A stretch of DNA of 64,000 nucleotides from contig NC_089430.1 of NCBI RefSeq assembly GCF_026210795.1, forward strand, positions 1,798,001-1,862,000, read 5' to 3'. A program made the position numbers and the translations under genes. Below the pieces are notes generated by a model. The model searched no databases and was not told the origin of the DNA. It was given only the letters and a program-made list of their open reading frames with translations. Origin of the DNA: Rhizophagus irregularis (Eukaryota; Glomeromycota; Glomeromycetes; Glomerales; Glomeraceae). Shown in pieces: positions 1 to 11,975 of the stretch; position 1 is the stretch's first letter, and each line of letters starts with the position of its first letter.

Positions 1-430
1 ATCAACTTCAGTTTTGGGCTTTGATAGATGGTTTTGAAGCAAAAGCTTCGAGTCTTTTTTTAAATTATTTTTTTTTTATTTAATTAATTTATTTTCTTTT
101 ATTTGGTAGGTTTTGGCTTCAGTTCTTGGACTTTAGATAGGTAAGTTCATTTTGAACACACTTCAAAACTTTATTTTTTTAAAAAAAAAAATTTATTTTT
201 TTTCTATTTTGTGGGTTTCAGCTTCTGTTCTTGAACGTTCGATAGGTAAGTTTCATTTCAAAACTTATTGTTTTTTTAAAAAAAATAAAAAAAAATAAAT
301 TATTTTTTTAATTTTTTTCTTTAATTTACAGGGTTTCAGCTTCCTGGAATATGGGGTAAGTGTGTGGAGGTCAGTTTGTTTAATGTTTACTTTGAAGAAA
401 TGTACTAACATTTCATTATTTTGTAGAAAG
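1..430. repeat. Degenerate ~105-bp tandem repeat with splice-site-like cores
   Basis: Four diverged units each carry a core like GGTTTYRGCTTCNGTTCTTGG followed by GATAGGTAAGT, separated by T-rich and A-rich tracts, with cores near 1-40, 110-145, 213-250 and 330-360. Each core is preceded by a pyrimidine tract plus AG and followed by GTAAGT, so each unit resembles a micro-exon between introns. No open frame runs through the cores, so I call it a repeat. Confidence 0.5.
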
Positions 431-479
431 TGAACCTTCCAAAGTATACTAATGCCTACTACCTATTAAAATATTATCC

Positions 480-1220
480 TAGATGCAATATTTCGGTATG
501 GTTTTTTATTTTTTTTTATTCTTTTAATATTTTTTATCTTCACAAACAGCTTCTAACGATTCTTTTTTACATTATTCAGTCTCCTTGGATGTGACAATTC
601 GGTAAATTTCAACTTTTTATTCCTTTAATTGTTATTACATGCGCGTTTCAATTTTGCTAATTTTCCTTGAATTTTTTATATTTACGGTTGGTATTATTTT
701 GATTTTACTCTTTGGATTTTTTATATTTGCGGTTGGTACTATTTTATTTGATTTCGTTTATTGATTTCGGTTAATTTCAATTTACTAACAATTTTACTTG
801 GTTATTTTTTATATTTTCGCGCGTTTCGATTTTACTATTCTTGGAATTTTTATATTTATGGTTGGGTTTAGATTTTGTCAATTTGCTTAGCGTTAGTGTT
901 AGATTTTAGCCTTAGATTTTAGCGTTAGCTTGTATTTTTAGGTTAGAATACAAATTATGCAATAAAGTAATATCAAATTTGCGCAATTTATAAAGTTATG
1001 TTATTAAAGTTGCAAATATTGCACATTTCAATAAAGTTACAATATATTATATAAAAATGTGCAAATTTTTGAACAATTAATTACACATTACTAAATATAC
1101 AATCATTGTGCATTTTCAGGGTGCGCAAATCAATTTTTTTTATGCACAAAATTTTGCACAATTTTGCAACCTTTTTGTGCATTTACTGCGCATAAAAAAT
1201 TTCCTGATGTCATCAATAGC
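480..1220. other. AT-rich intergenic DNA, no gene seen
   Basis: About 645-870 holds three or four loose copies of a segment containing TTTTTTATATTTRCGGTTGG. 887-925 is a run of TTAG-starting hexamers and heptamers. 950-1200 is dense in TGCAC/TGCGC words on both strands. The short open frame near 1108-1302 starts at a non-ATG codon and is low-complexity, so no coding region is called. Confidence 0.5.
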
Positions 1221-1460
1221 TGCGAGAACGTTAATGTATACTAATTCAATAAAAAAAAAGTTTCGCAATGTTTTTTTGATAATTCATCAAATAATGCCGT
1301 GAGAATGTTTTTAATGTATAATTCAATAAAAAAAACGTTGCGAACCATTTTTTTATTGAATTATATTAAAAAACGTTTTTGCTATGCTTTTAATGAATTA
1401 TTGAAAAAAACATTGTGAACTTTTTTTTTATTGAATTATATATTAAAAAACGTTCTCGCA
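1221..1460. repeat. ~240-bp imperfect inverted repeat (hairpin/foldback element)
   Basis: The left end TGCGAGAACG at 1221-1230 is the exact reverse complement of 1451-1460. The arms stay imperfectly complementary through the ATTCAATAAAAAAA and AACGTT segments towards a centre near 1340. A related short segment at 1277-1307 is inverted again at 1458-1487. This looks like a MITE or foldback element. I could not fix a target-site duplication. Confidence 0.5.
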
Positions 1461-1490
1461 ACGTTATTTGATGAATTATCAAATTAAAAA

Positions 1491-1795
1491 CAATCTCAAA
1501 AAAAAATCTTTATTAAAAATATCCTATATGAATCTTAGAAAATCTCAAAAAAAAAAAATTTTTATTTAAAATATCCCATACAAACCCTAGAATCTCTCAA
1601 AAAAATGCTTTTCTGTCAAAGACATCTTCCCATATGAACTCTAAGAAAATCTCAAAAAAAAAATCTTTATCAAAAATATCCTATATGAATCTTAGAAAAT
1701 CTCAAAAAAAAAATTTTTATTAAAAATATCCCATATGAACCCTACAAAAAGAAAATCTTTATTAAGATATCCCATACGAACTCTTCCCATACGAA
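1491..1795. repeat. Tandem repeat, ~50-55-bp unit, 5-6 copies
   Basis: The unit AATCTCAAAAAAAAAATC, then TTTATTAAAAATATCCYATA, then a TGAAYCYTAG-like end, recurs at about 1491, 1538, 1590, 1645, 1695 and (partial) 1747, with changes in the A-tracts. No coding potential. Confidence 0.7.
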
Positions 1796-2040
1796 AAATT
1801 TTACAACCTATATTTATGTATATGTATTGTTTTTATTGAATTATTTTTCTTTTGTTCATATACTGTTAACGTGATGTGATAAAATTTTTTATGTGATATA
1901 TATTTGTGTAATGGCAAAATACCAGAAAATCGGTAAATTTCTAAGTTTGTAAAAAAAAAATTTCTTATTTTCTAAATCTGAACATCAAAAAACCAGTAGT
2001 TTGGCAAGACATTTTTGGTTAATTAAAATTTCATATTAGG

Positions 2041-2263
2041 AAACATGATGAAGATTATTCAACACATGATAAAAAAATTTCATGTCACATGGTGAAAAAC
2101 ATCATAAAATATGATGAAAAATATGATCAACATGATGAAAAGTCGTCATGTCAACATGATGAAAAGTTATCATAAAACATGATGAAAAGTCATCATGAAA
2201 CATGATGAAAAGTTATCATGAAACATGATGAAAAATCATCATAAAACATGATGAAAAGTTATC
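2041..2263. repeat. Tandem repeat, ~22-bp unit (AAACATGATGAAAAGTYATCAT)
   Basis: At least six good 22-bp copies lie between about 2130 and 2263, with more diverged copies back to 2041. The ATGATGAAAA and TYATCAT halves are partly complementary, so each unit could form a small hairpin. Intergenic. Confidence 0.75.
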
Positions 2264-4180
2264 AACCTTTTGACTTAGTACGGCTTGCCATACTTATACG
2301 TTTAAGGAATAATTTGGTGAAAATCTTAATTTGTTAATTGTGAAAAAAAAAAAATTTTTTTTTTACACGTGAATTTATTTAATCGATAAGCCCCCATTAA
2401 TTACGAAATTTTAATTTATTTTTCTTTCTTAGAAAATATCGAGGCTTAACCCAGTTATTACAATATCTGTTCATTGAAATGACGTAATGTATATAAATAT
2501 GAATAGGGTAATTTTTTTTTTTATTTATTTACCTTTATTTCAAAATGATATACATGTTACAAATATGGAAATAAAAAAAAATTTTTATCTTCCAACATGA
2601 AGTGAAACAAAATAAAATTTTTTCAAAATGTGCTGATTTTTACATATATGCATGTTGTAAACGGTCGAATATCAAGCATGAAAAGATGATAAAATTCAAT
2701 CACCAAATGTAATTGCCAAATATTAAGAACGAACAAATTGATTATGAATTGGCGTAGATGGATAAATAATTAGCCGAAAAGGATAAACATTTAGGAAGAG
2801 TAATGATCTACATGATGTAATATTTATCAAATGATTGACAAAGAACCAATAGGATAAATAGAGTCGATCAATTGCGGCTTAGCAATCTTTAACAATAAGA
2901 ACGATTAGAAAGAATAATTATAAGCCACAAAAGATAGATTATAAGCAAAACACATGAAGCGGATTGAAAGAACATATAAAATAATGTCGGAAAGATTAAA
3001 GAACATAAAATAATATAAAAGATAATATAAAAAGATAATACAAAGATGTTATAAAAGATAATATATATATATATAAAAGATAGCATATTAAAAGATAGTG
3101 TATTTAAAATATAGATAGTATATTAGAAAGATAGTTCAAAGATAATATGTAAAAAGAACATAAAAGATAGTATATAGATAGAATAGAAAGTAGCATAAAA
3201 TTTGTATAAAAAGAGAACGGAATTCAAAATAATTCCACAGTTCTCATCCACAGAACTCAATAAAAATATAAGTTTCATTTAATTATTTGTTAGTAAAGTT
3301 TAATATTAATTAAAGGTAATAGGTTCGCCCTAAACTTTAATTAATGTTCGCTTAATTAATTTTAATTGAAAAATGGAAATTTTAAGAAGAATTAAATATA
3401 CATTGTGAAAAGTAATAATTCGTAGCGAGAGCTATCGAAGTTTGAAATTAAAGGTAAAAGTGGATATAATTTGGGGAAAATTTAGAGAAGTTAATTTTAT
3501 TTTATATCGTTTGATGTTTTGTATTACTAACGCTATTTATGTTGTGAACCAAGAATGTTGCCGTTATATGTTGTTGTATGTTGTTCGCTGATTATGTTGA
3601 TTGTTAATTATGCTGTTGATTATTTGTTTGTTCGTTTGATTGTTCGTTCATTCGTTTATTCGTTCGTTCGACCATGGGAATGCCCGTTCGATGTGGCAAC
3701 TCTGTAAATTGATGACAGAGGGAATTGGGGGATCTCAATGTGTTTCATATACTTTTGATTTTCAATTATCGTATTATTTTATTTTTTTTAATCATATTTG
3801 TTTTCTTTCATTGATTTTGATTATTAAATGTATTAAAAATATGCAATCATTTGTTTGCCACGTACACTCATCAGATTTATTAGTTTCCTTAGCTTTTGGT
3901 AAGTTGAACATATTTCTTAACGTTGTGTATGTCTTTTTGTCCTTCATTAATATTAACTATTCTCCCTTCTTTTCATTTTATTCGTCATTCCACTTCGTCA
4001 CTTTTTGTAAGTAGTTTTTTCCACCTTTTAACGGCTTTAAAACTTTGGCATCAGTATCCTAGTAAATGGTAAATTATTTTGGGTCTTTTGGAATTGGGAA
4101 TTTATTTTCTTTAACTAACTATTTTTTTCTTTTTTTGGTTGGGCTGTTCACTTCTTTTTTGGGCTTTATGGTCTTTTTGT
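2264..4180. other. AT-rich intergenic DNA, no gene seen
   Basis: Mostly A/T runs. 2990-3190 is a loose run of AAAGATA(G/A)TAT words. 3550-3675 is rich in TTGTT, TTCG and TTCATTCG short repeats. The open frames at 2889-3086 and 3640-4014 are low-complexity products of these runs and resemble no protein family I know. Confidence 0.5.
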
Positions 4181-5000
4181 TTCTTTCTTATAATGCCATG
4201 CTGTTTCATCATTTTTTTCCATCACTGTTTCATCTCCTATCATTCTTTTTCTATCTCCATTTTATTCCATATATTCTTTCATCTCCATTTCGTCCTATAT
4301 CATTTTTTCTATCACCATTTCATTCTACACCGCTTTTTCATCATCATTTCGTCCTATCATCACCATTTCATCTCCTATCATTTTTCCCACCACTATTTCG
4401 TTGCCTATCATTCTTTTTCCATCTCCACTTTGTTCCACATTATTCTTTCATTTTTCATCTCTATTTCATCCTATCTTTTTTTTTTCATTGCAATTTTGTT
4501 CTATATCACTTTATCATTATCATTCGTTCATCCACCATTTCGTCTTATATCATTATTTCTATCACCATTTTGCTCTATATCACTTTTTTGTCATCATTTC
4601 AACCTATACCGTTCCTTTAACTACCATTTCGTCTCCTATCATTTTTTTCTACCACCTTTCGTTCTATATTGCTTTCCATCATCATTTCATCCCATATATA
4701 CTGTTCTTTTCATTACTATTTCATCTGAATCGTCTCCTATTGTTCTTTTCCATTACCATTTTGTTTTATATCACTTCATCATTATCATTTCGTCTCCCTT
4801 AATCACCATTTCATCCTATATATCACAATTTCATTCTATATTGCTTTTTCATCATCATTTCATCCCATACTGTTCTTTTCATTGCTATCTCGTCTCCTAT
4901 TGTTCTTTTTCCATTACCATTTCATACTATTGTTTCTTATTACTCTTTTTGTTCTTTATTGTTCTTTCTTATTCTTTATCACTCATTTTGTCCATTATTA
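4180..5000 (+). repeat. Pyrimidine-rich minisatellite (~25-35-bp units)
   Basis: Diverged tandem units built from CATCACCATTTCRTCCTATATCATT and TTTTTC words fill about 800 bp. The plus strand has almost no purine-led stop codons here, so overlapping frames (4066-4620, 4139-5059, 4401-4802) are all open and give Phe/Ser/His/Ile-rich strings. Openness in several frames at once, with no homology, indicates a repeat and not a gene. Confidence 0.75.
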
Positions 5001-5059
5001 TTTATTTGACTGGGGTGTTCTCAAAAATTAAAGATGTACGCAATTTTTTAGTCGTGTAA

Positions 5060-5896
5060 AATTACATAAAGTTAAATAAAATATTTAAATTAGTTATTGG
5101 TTAATTATAATCATGTGACACCGGTGCTGACCACCACTCCACCAGTGGTGATAAATAACAAACTTCTTTTTTAAAATAATAAATAAAATTTAAACAATAC
5201 ATCGGGTGAACTGATTTTTTTTCATTCATTATTCTAACAATAATTTACACCATTTACGATAATCTCATGTAAAAAAAATATCATCCTTGAGATTTCTAAA
5301 ATTTATAAATTTAATTTAAATTAAAATATAATATGCTCCGATCCTTGATCATTGATCCCATGATACTATTAATTAATACACTCAAAATTTGCTCCCTTCA
5401 GTCCCGTGTTCTGTGGTGGGTACTGGAACAAAAAAAATACTGGCTAGTTCAGTTATATAAATTGATTGATTTATTTTAAGAACTTGCTACTCTTTAAGAT
5501 GGTCACTTAAAGCCTACAGAAATCATACGTATATTTCATGAAAAATTTTTTCACCATTGAAATATTCATAACACCAATAATAAAAAAAGCACAGAGAATG
5601 TATTGTATATAGTTGGCTGATTCAAAATTTAATTTCAAATTTTACTTTTATTAATACTTCCTAATTAAACAAACTGATTGATATCCATATGCATGATAAT
5701 ATATATTACTCAATTACAAACTGATTTCATTTATGTAAGAAAAGATAAGTTTACATGATACTACTCTATGAATCAGTGTTGAGCAAAAGCTACATGTACC
5801 TGCTATATATATAAACCTCTCAAGACCGTAAAAAAAAATATATATATGTAAAAAATAATGAATAAAATAAATAAAGGTAGTAACCTATGAATATTT
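5060..5896. other. AT-rich intergenic DNA, no gene seen
   Basis: No open frame of note. A short GC-richer hairpin (CCACCACTCCACCAGTGGTG) lies near 5129-5150. Confidence 0.45.
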
Positions 5897-8245
5897 AAAA
5901 CACTAAAAGATTTGTTGGTTGCTGATCGTACTAAAATAGAAAAGCTTGATTTGAAATGTATTTATATAATCAGCAAATCAATACCAAAGATGGGGGATCA
6001 GCATCTTAAAATGGAAATCACTCAAAAACTAATCTTATGTTAACGTTAAGTTAACGTTAACCTATCATGACATGTCAATCATTTCAAGTCATAACAATAA
6101 CGTGACGTGCCACCCACCCACCCATAGGGTGATATTGCACTTATATAGAATGATCTTTCTTGCTTAAAAATTATGGGATAAAATTTTTAGCAAATCATGT
6201 GAAAACTGAATAATTTTTTTGTTAGCCAAAAATGATCAACAACCGGATGACAAATTTTAATATTATGTAAATAAACAATTTGTTTGTATTACTTATTTAA
6301 ATATAGATACATTTTTTTTTTATTTTGAACCAAAAAATAAACAATAATCAAATGGTAAATTTTCATTATCGTCGTCATTACATTATCGTTATAATTAAAG
6401 TTCCCTGCCGAAATTAGGGAGTTTCGGCATGTCAAAATTGTCAAAACTATTTTGACATGTCAAAATTGTCGAAACCTAAAAATATTACATTTCGCGTAAT
6501 AACTCGGCGTCCAATGATCATGGAAAGATGCACCATAGCTCGTTGGAATCGTCTCATAACGACGAGTCGAATGGTGGCTAAATCGTCTTTCTACGATCAC
6601 TGGATGCCGAGATATTAAGCGAAACGTCAAAAATCGGCATTTTGTATTTTGCGATACTGCGCCATTTGACGTTTCACTTAATAACTCGGCATCCAATGAT
6701 CGTAGAAAGATGCACCATAGCTCGTTGGAATCGTCTCATAACGACGAGTCGAATGGTTGCTAAATCGTCTTTCTACGATCACTGGATGCCGAGATATTGA
6801 GCGAAACGTCAAAAATCGGCATTTTGTATTTTGCGCTACTGCGCCGTTTGACGTTTCGTCTATTATCTCGGCATCCAATGATCGTGGAAAGATGATTTAA
6901 CCACCATTCGACTCGTCGTTATGAGACGAATCCAACGAGCTATGGTGCATCTTTCTACGATCATTGGATGCCGAGTTATTAAGTGAAACGTCAAATGGCG
7001 CAGTATCGCAAAATACAAAATGCTGATTTTTGACGTTTCGCTCAATATCTCGGCATCCAGTGATCGTAGAAAGACGATCTAACCACCATTCGATTCGTCG
7101 TTATGAGACGATTCCAACGAGCTATGGTGCATTTTTCTACGATCATTGGACGCCGAGTTAATACGTGAAACGTAATATTTTTAGGTTTCGACAATTTTGA
7201 CATGTCGAAACTATTTCGGCATTTCGGCATTTCTACAGGTTTTAGTTTCGACATTTCGACAATAGCCTGTAGAGTTTTGGCAGGCAACTTTAGTTATAAT
7301 GCTATCATGAAAATTTTTTCAGGGTAGTAATTCTAAAAATGATTAACAATCAGATAATAAGATTGTTGTTTTATTATAATGTTATCATAAAATTTTTTTT
7401 TCTCAACAATTGGATGATAAAATTAAATAAATGTTATATCAAGTAATTTTTTATTTTGAAACAAAACAATAAACAACAACTAAATGGTAAAATTTCATTA
7501 TCATTGTCTTATTATTATGATATTCAGTTATCATAATTTTCCAGAACTAAAAATGATCAACAATCGGATAGTAGAATTGTTTTATTACAATATAATCATG
7601 AAAAATTTTTTTCCAGAGCCGTAATTCCAAAAATGATGATAGTAAATATTAAATAAATGCTTTATCAAGTAATAAACAATCTTTCTGTATTGTTATTTAA
7701 AGTTAATCACATATTCTGATATATATATTTTTTTATTTTTAAACCAAAAAATAAACAACAATCAAGATAATTAACCTTAAAATGATTAACAAGTGAAATA
7801 ACTAAGCCAAAAATGATTAACAAGCAAAATAAACTGAAAATGATCATCCTTTACCAAATGAGAAAAAAATTATGTTAATAGCTAGTAGTTAAGAGTAATT
7901 TCTCATTTTTTTTTATAGATATGTTAAATATAATCAAAAATTTTACAAATAAAGTGAAAGTTATGGTTTGGCTAGAAAAGCCCGGCGAGCGAAGCGAGCC
8001 AAATGAAATTGCATCATCATAATAAATCACATGAATATTTAATACACAATCACATGATCTACCAGTAATTTTTCCACCAGTTAAAATTTAGAAATTCTCT
8101 TTAAATCTTAAAAACTATTTATCATAATAATTATGATACTGTATGGTAGTATAAACCAACTTAATTAAAAAAAAAGTCAGAATTATTACAGTTCTAATTA
8201 TACTATGACTATAGCTCCCTGCCATGTTTAATGTTAACTTGTTTA
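5897..8245. repeat. Dispersed repeat, expanded copy A
   Basis: The ends (about 5897-6199 and 7753-8245) match 42,889-43,661 in inverted orientation. Shared segments include the palindromic GTTAACGTTAAGTTAACG, the CCACCCACCC stretch, GAGCGAAGCGAG and TAGCTCCCTGCCATGTTTA at the right end. Against the ~770-bp copy B, this copy has about 1.55 kb extra between AGCAAATCAT (~6199) and AAGATAATTAACC (~7757). The extra part contains a foldback element at 6389-7299 and several diverged copies of an AATGATCAACAATCGGAT-like word. Confidence 0.75.
6389..7299. mobile_element. 911-bp foldback/TIR element made of nested palindromic modules
   Basis: Terminal inverted repeats TTATAATTAAAGTTCCCTGCC (6389-6409) and its imperfect complement (7279-7299) bound a large palindrome centred near 6844. 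Inside are four modules of about 110 bp, two direct then two inverted. Each begins with CGGCATCCAATGATCGTAGA and ends with its complement, so each is itself a hairpin. Spacers contain GCGAAACGTCAAAAATCGGC. It is clearly GC-richer than its surroundings. The four short minus-strand open frames over it are readings of the repeat. No transposase, so non-autonomous; superfamily not determined. Confidence 0.7.
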
Positions 8246-8296
8246 TTATAATAATTTATTATTTTAATGGAATTAGAACTCTCCTTTGTTCGTAAA

Positions 8297-9958
8297 TTAA
8301 TCAATAATTGCACATTCTAAACAATCGCTTCTGTCTGATTTTAGAAGACTTCCTGTAAATGATTAAGTAGTTGATATACTGTAAATAATCTGATTAAATA
8401 AACAAGTAAATGAAAATTAAATTATTACCTGAATATTTCTTGGTCGATATATTATCATATATTTCATAATAATTATCCGAATTCTTTGGTTCAGAAAGAT
8501 TTTTAAAATTAAGTGGTCTGCTTTTATAAACAGCTTCAGGATGTATCTTATTTATTGAAGATGAATCATTAGCTGATGAAATATTATTAATTTTTTCTGT
8601 TTCTTCAATTTGATTAATTAATTCTGTTTTAATTAATTCTAATCGGCCATCCATATACATACTAAAATCTGCTAACCATTCACCAAAAATTTTTGAAAGA
8701 TTTTTTGCACATGGTCGATTTGATGGGTTTGCATCTAAGCAGCTTTTAATTATATGTAAAACTAATTGTGGTATTTTAATATTAAATTCGGGTCTTGATC
8801 CTTCGCAAATATTTAATGCTAATAATTCGTTATGGGCATTATCATAATATGGAGGTAATCCTGAAATAACCTCATACATAATTATACCAAAACTATAAAT
8901 ATCTGAAGCTTTGGTATAATTTTGTCCTCTTAAAATTTCGGGAGCCAAATAGGCTAAAACGCCATATATAACATTTTTTGCATTTTCTGATTCATTATAA
9001 TTTGCTGGTTTACATAACCCCATATCAGTTATACGAGGCGAAAGATCATAATTATTACATACTATATTTCCAACATGTAAATCTCGATGAATTAAATCTT
9101 TACCATGAATTCTCCCAATCCCATATGAAATATGTTTTAAAATAAAAATCTTATGTCTCCACGTCCACAAACTCAAATCCAGATTAGAAAATTTATACTT
9201 TTTACTATACTTTTTATACAACATTGTTTTTTCATTGTTCAATGAATTCCGTAGATTTCCTCTCTTAGCAAAATTCATAACCATAATATAATCTTTTGTA
9301 TTTGGATCTTGACTTATCCCATGACATTTAATAATTTGATCTGATATCTTATATTTATGAACTTTAAGATATATTGTAACCTAATTATTTTAAACAAATT
9401 CATTAATAAACTATAATTTTTATAATTTAATAAATAAGTTAACTCACATGATGCAATTAATTATACCTCATTAATAAATTCCAATGAAACATTTTGTGAA
9501 TTATTCAGACTTTTAAAAGCTACAAAGACACCATCTTTACGTCTTTTCCACTGATGGCATCTTGTATCCCAATGCAAAATATAGCCACTATTCCAACTTG
9601 CTCTATATACTTTTCCAAACCCACCTTCTGCGATATATTTAGGATTTTTAAACATATTATAAGGCATCCACTCTAATATTTGGTGATGATTTTTTGCCGA
9701 TAACTGAGTATTTTGAATGAACTTATCAATTACATCATTACCACTAGTCCAATTATGAAAATTTTGCTGAAATCTTTTTGAATTACAAGATTGGCACCAA
9801 TACTTCTCCGTATTTATTTGGTTGCACTCTACACACCTTCCATAAGCTTTCTCACAATGCTTTGAATAACAAGTATCGCAAAAAGGGTCACCTAATGTTA
9901 CTTGTTCGCATTGGTAACATGTTCTGTGTTTTGGCTTTTTTTCATCTAATTGATCCAT
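8297..9958 (-). CDS. Zinc-ribbon protein kinase (TKL-like), three exons
   Basis: Predicted protein kinase that phosphorylates proteins using ATP; substrate unknown. I join 9958-9467, 9380-8429 and 8352-8297, giving about 499 aa. Introns 9466-9381 (86 nt) and 8428-8353 (76 nt) are GT..AG and keep the frame. Residues 14-58 hold four CxxC pairs (C14/17, C27/30, C42/45, C55/58), like two zinc ribbons. The kinase domain follows: Gly-rich loop EGGFGKVY (~111-118), beta-3 Lys (~149), HRDLHVGN (~262), DMG in place of DFG (~283), and an intact APE motif. All key catalytic residues are present, so it is probably active. The TKL-like assignment rests on motif style. A paralog lies head-to-head at 11,976. 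The last exon is the least certain part. Confidence 0.85.
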
Positions 9959-10919
9959 TTCACAAATAAATTAATTAATTTGTCACAAAGTTTATCATTA
10001 AATTTTATTCGGTAAATTTTGATACCAATAAAAAACCAATAGATAGACGTATTTATATCTTGATGATTGACATGACTTTTTATGGCAAGAATCAGTTACG
10101 TCATGCTTTCATGTCATTCTTTCTCTTTTAAACCTTTTTTATGACAAGAATGAACCAGGAAACAATTAAATATTGACTATATTATTTTTTTTTTGAAGTT
10201 TATAGAAAGCTTATTCAGGTTAAGAATTATAAGCTTTTTATGGAAATGATCAGTTGATAACAGACCATTCATAAACGTTACAGTAAAATTTCTAGTGTGA
10301 GAAAATTTGTTAGGGGTATCGTTCAAGATATGCATAAAATATATACATTTTAATTTTTTATTTTTTAAGGAAAAAAAGAATTTTTTTTTTTTAGCGGTAT
10401 AAGGGAAAAAAAAGAAATGTGTTGCCCCATTAATCTATAGATTATCATAATTTCCATAATAATTTCCATAGGTGCTAAATCTTCAAATTTAATAATTTAA
10501 TGATTTTATATTAAACTAAATGAACGTTGGCTTGATAGTATAAAAATTTTTTCAATCGATATTGATTACATTTTTTCATAATATACTAAAAATGAAAAAA
10601 GAAATATACTAAAAAGTAAAATTTTGAAATTTTTTCATTTAATATTTTTCAGGGAAATCAGTTGGTATAATGCAGAAATAAAAAAAAAATAAGAAATAAA
10701 TTCAAACAAAATTAATATTATGAAACGTCATAAAAAATTTGATAAAATTGAATAACATAAAATCATTTTGCCGTTTACTCTCTCTTCTCTTTTCAGGTCC
10801 TATTTGCCTGACTTCTTATTGCTCTAATATTTAATAGTATTCTCTGAATTGTTTTATTGTTCTTAAAATTTTCCACAACATACCACCTAAAAATCCGCAC
10901 TTCAAGCACAATGGACTGT
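9959..10919. other. Intergenic DNA upstream of the minus-strand kinase
   Basis: No gene seen. AAGAATGAACCAGG at about 10146-10159 recurs inverted at about 11758-11772 upstream of the paralog. Both copies sit roughly 185-215 nt before the respective start codon. The open frame at 10831-11028 has no recognisable content. Confidence 0.45.
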
Positions 10920-11140
10920 TAGTGTCCCAATCCGTCATCCGTTTATCATGATATTCGACGGATATCCGAAGGATAATCAGATCGGATAAAAACAAATTTA
11001 CAATGTCGAATGATGCGTTATTGTCCATTACTCAATTATCTGAGAAATCTAATCCGGTATTATCCGTTATCCGAAAAATTCGAATTTTTTGGCGGATATC
11101 CGTAATCCGACGGATAGCGGTTTAACGGAATTGAACACTA
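10920..11140. mobile_element. Probable 221-bp TIR MITE (hAT-like)
   Basis: Left end TAGTGTCCCAATCCGTCATC and right end GGAATTGAACACTA are imperfect inverted repeats. The interior is rich in CGGATATCCG words on both strands. Flanking 8-mers TGGACTGT and CGGACCAT share five bases and differ only by transitions, which could be an eroded 8-bp target duplication. The superfamily is a guess. Confidence 0.4.
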
Positions 11141-11322
11141 CGGACCATTCAATAATAATCAGTTCATTCTTGGGCACTTTCACGAATCACGGGATATATT
11201 TAATATACACTTGTTAAATATTAATTTAATTTTTCCACTTTTAAGTCTTAAAGGTTAGATTGATTTCATTAAAAATTACTCTTAGTTCCCATAAAAAAAC
11301 AAGAAATTAATTTTTTCCGAAC

Positions 11323-11616
11323 CCCTATAAAAAAAGAAAATTCGGAATTTGTCCTGAAAAGTATGGAAAATGTCTGGAAATTTTCCGTGCGTCCGGAAAA
11401 CATTCGGAAACGGTCATGTTTTGGAACACTTTCCGGACGCACAAATTCCAGACATTTTCTTGACACTCCAGAATTTGTCCAGAATTTGTCCAGAATCGAG
11501 CGTCCGGAAAATGTTCCAAAACATGACCGTTTCTGAATGTTTTCCGGACGCACGGAAAATTTCCGGACATTTTCCATACTTTTCAGGACAAATTCCGAAT
11601 TTTCTTTTTTATAGGG
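11323..11616. mobile_element. 294-bp palindromic MITE, copy 1 (3-bp TSD AAC)
   Basis: Inverted repeats start CCCTATAAAAAAAGAAAATT and extend about 110 bp into each side, with repeated TTTTCCGGAC and GTCCGGAAAA. The centre holds CCAGAATTTGT twice. It is flanked by AAC at 11320-11322 and 11617-11619. A nearly identical element at 35,315-35,609 is flanked by ATT on both sides, which supports a 3-bp duplication. The open frames here on both strands mirror the palindrome and are not genes. Confidence 0.85.
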
Positions 11617-11975
11617 AACTTGGAATTTCCCGTAATGGTTCAATAGGGTTCAACACTGACTTATAAGCTTTTTTAGCAAGAATCAGGACGAAGAATAACA
11701 TCTCGAGAGCTTTCCATGAATCTTAAAGAAAATAGCATAATTTTATAATCCAATTGTTCCTGGTTCATTCTTGCTATAAATGAGGCTTGTATCGATTTCG
11801 GTTAGTAATGAGGTAAATCTCAACAAGAATGTTATAGTTAACACGTTTAATATTTGGTAACACAACGAAACCATTTGCTGATCATTTGGGCTGAAGATAA
11901 CATATATTTAAGACATCGTTACGATTTTGTAACAATATTTTTCAACAGCAAAATCTACAAATTAATTTATTTGCT

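Noticed and set aside
4066-5059. Three long overlapping plus-strand open frames (up to 306 codons)
   Set aside because: They overlap in different frames over a pyrimidine-rich minisatellite and give low-complexity Phe/Ser/His strings.
6460-7287. Four minus-strand frames with similar Arg/Tyr/Ser-rich products
   Set aside because: They are readings of the repeated modules of the foldback element and lack family features.
11269-11666. Open frames on both strands with the same MSGNFPCVRK start
   Set aside because: Both strands read alike because the MITE is palindromic. The same holds at 35,285-35,618.
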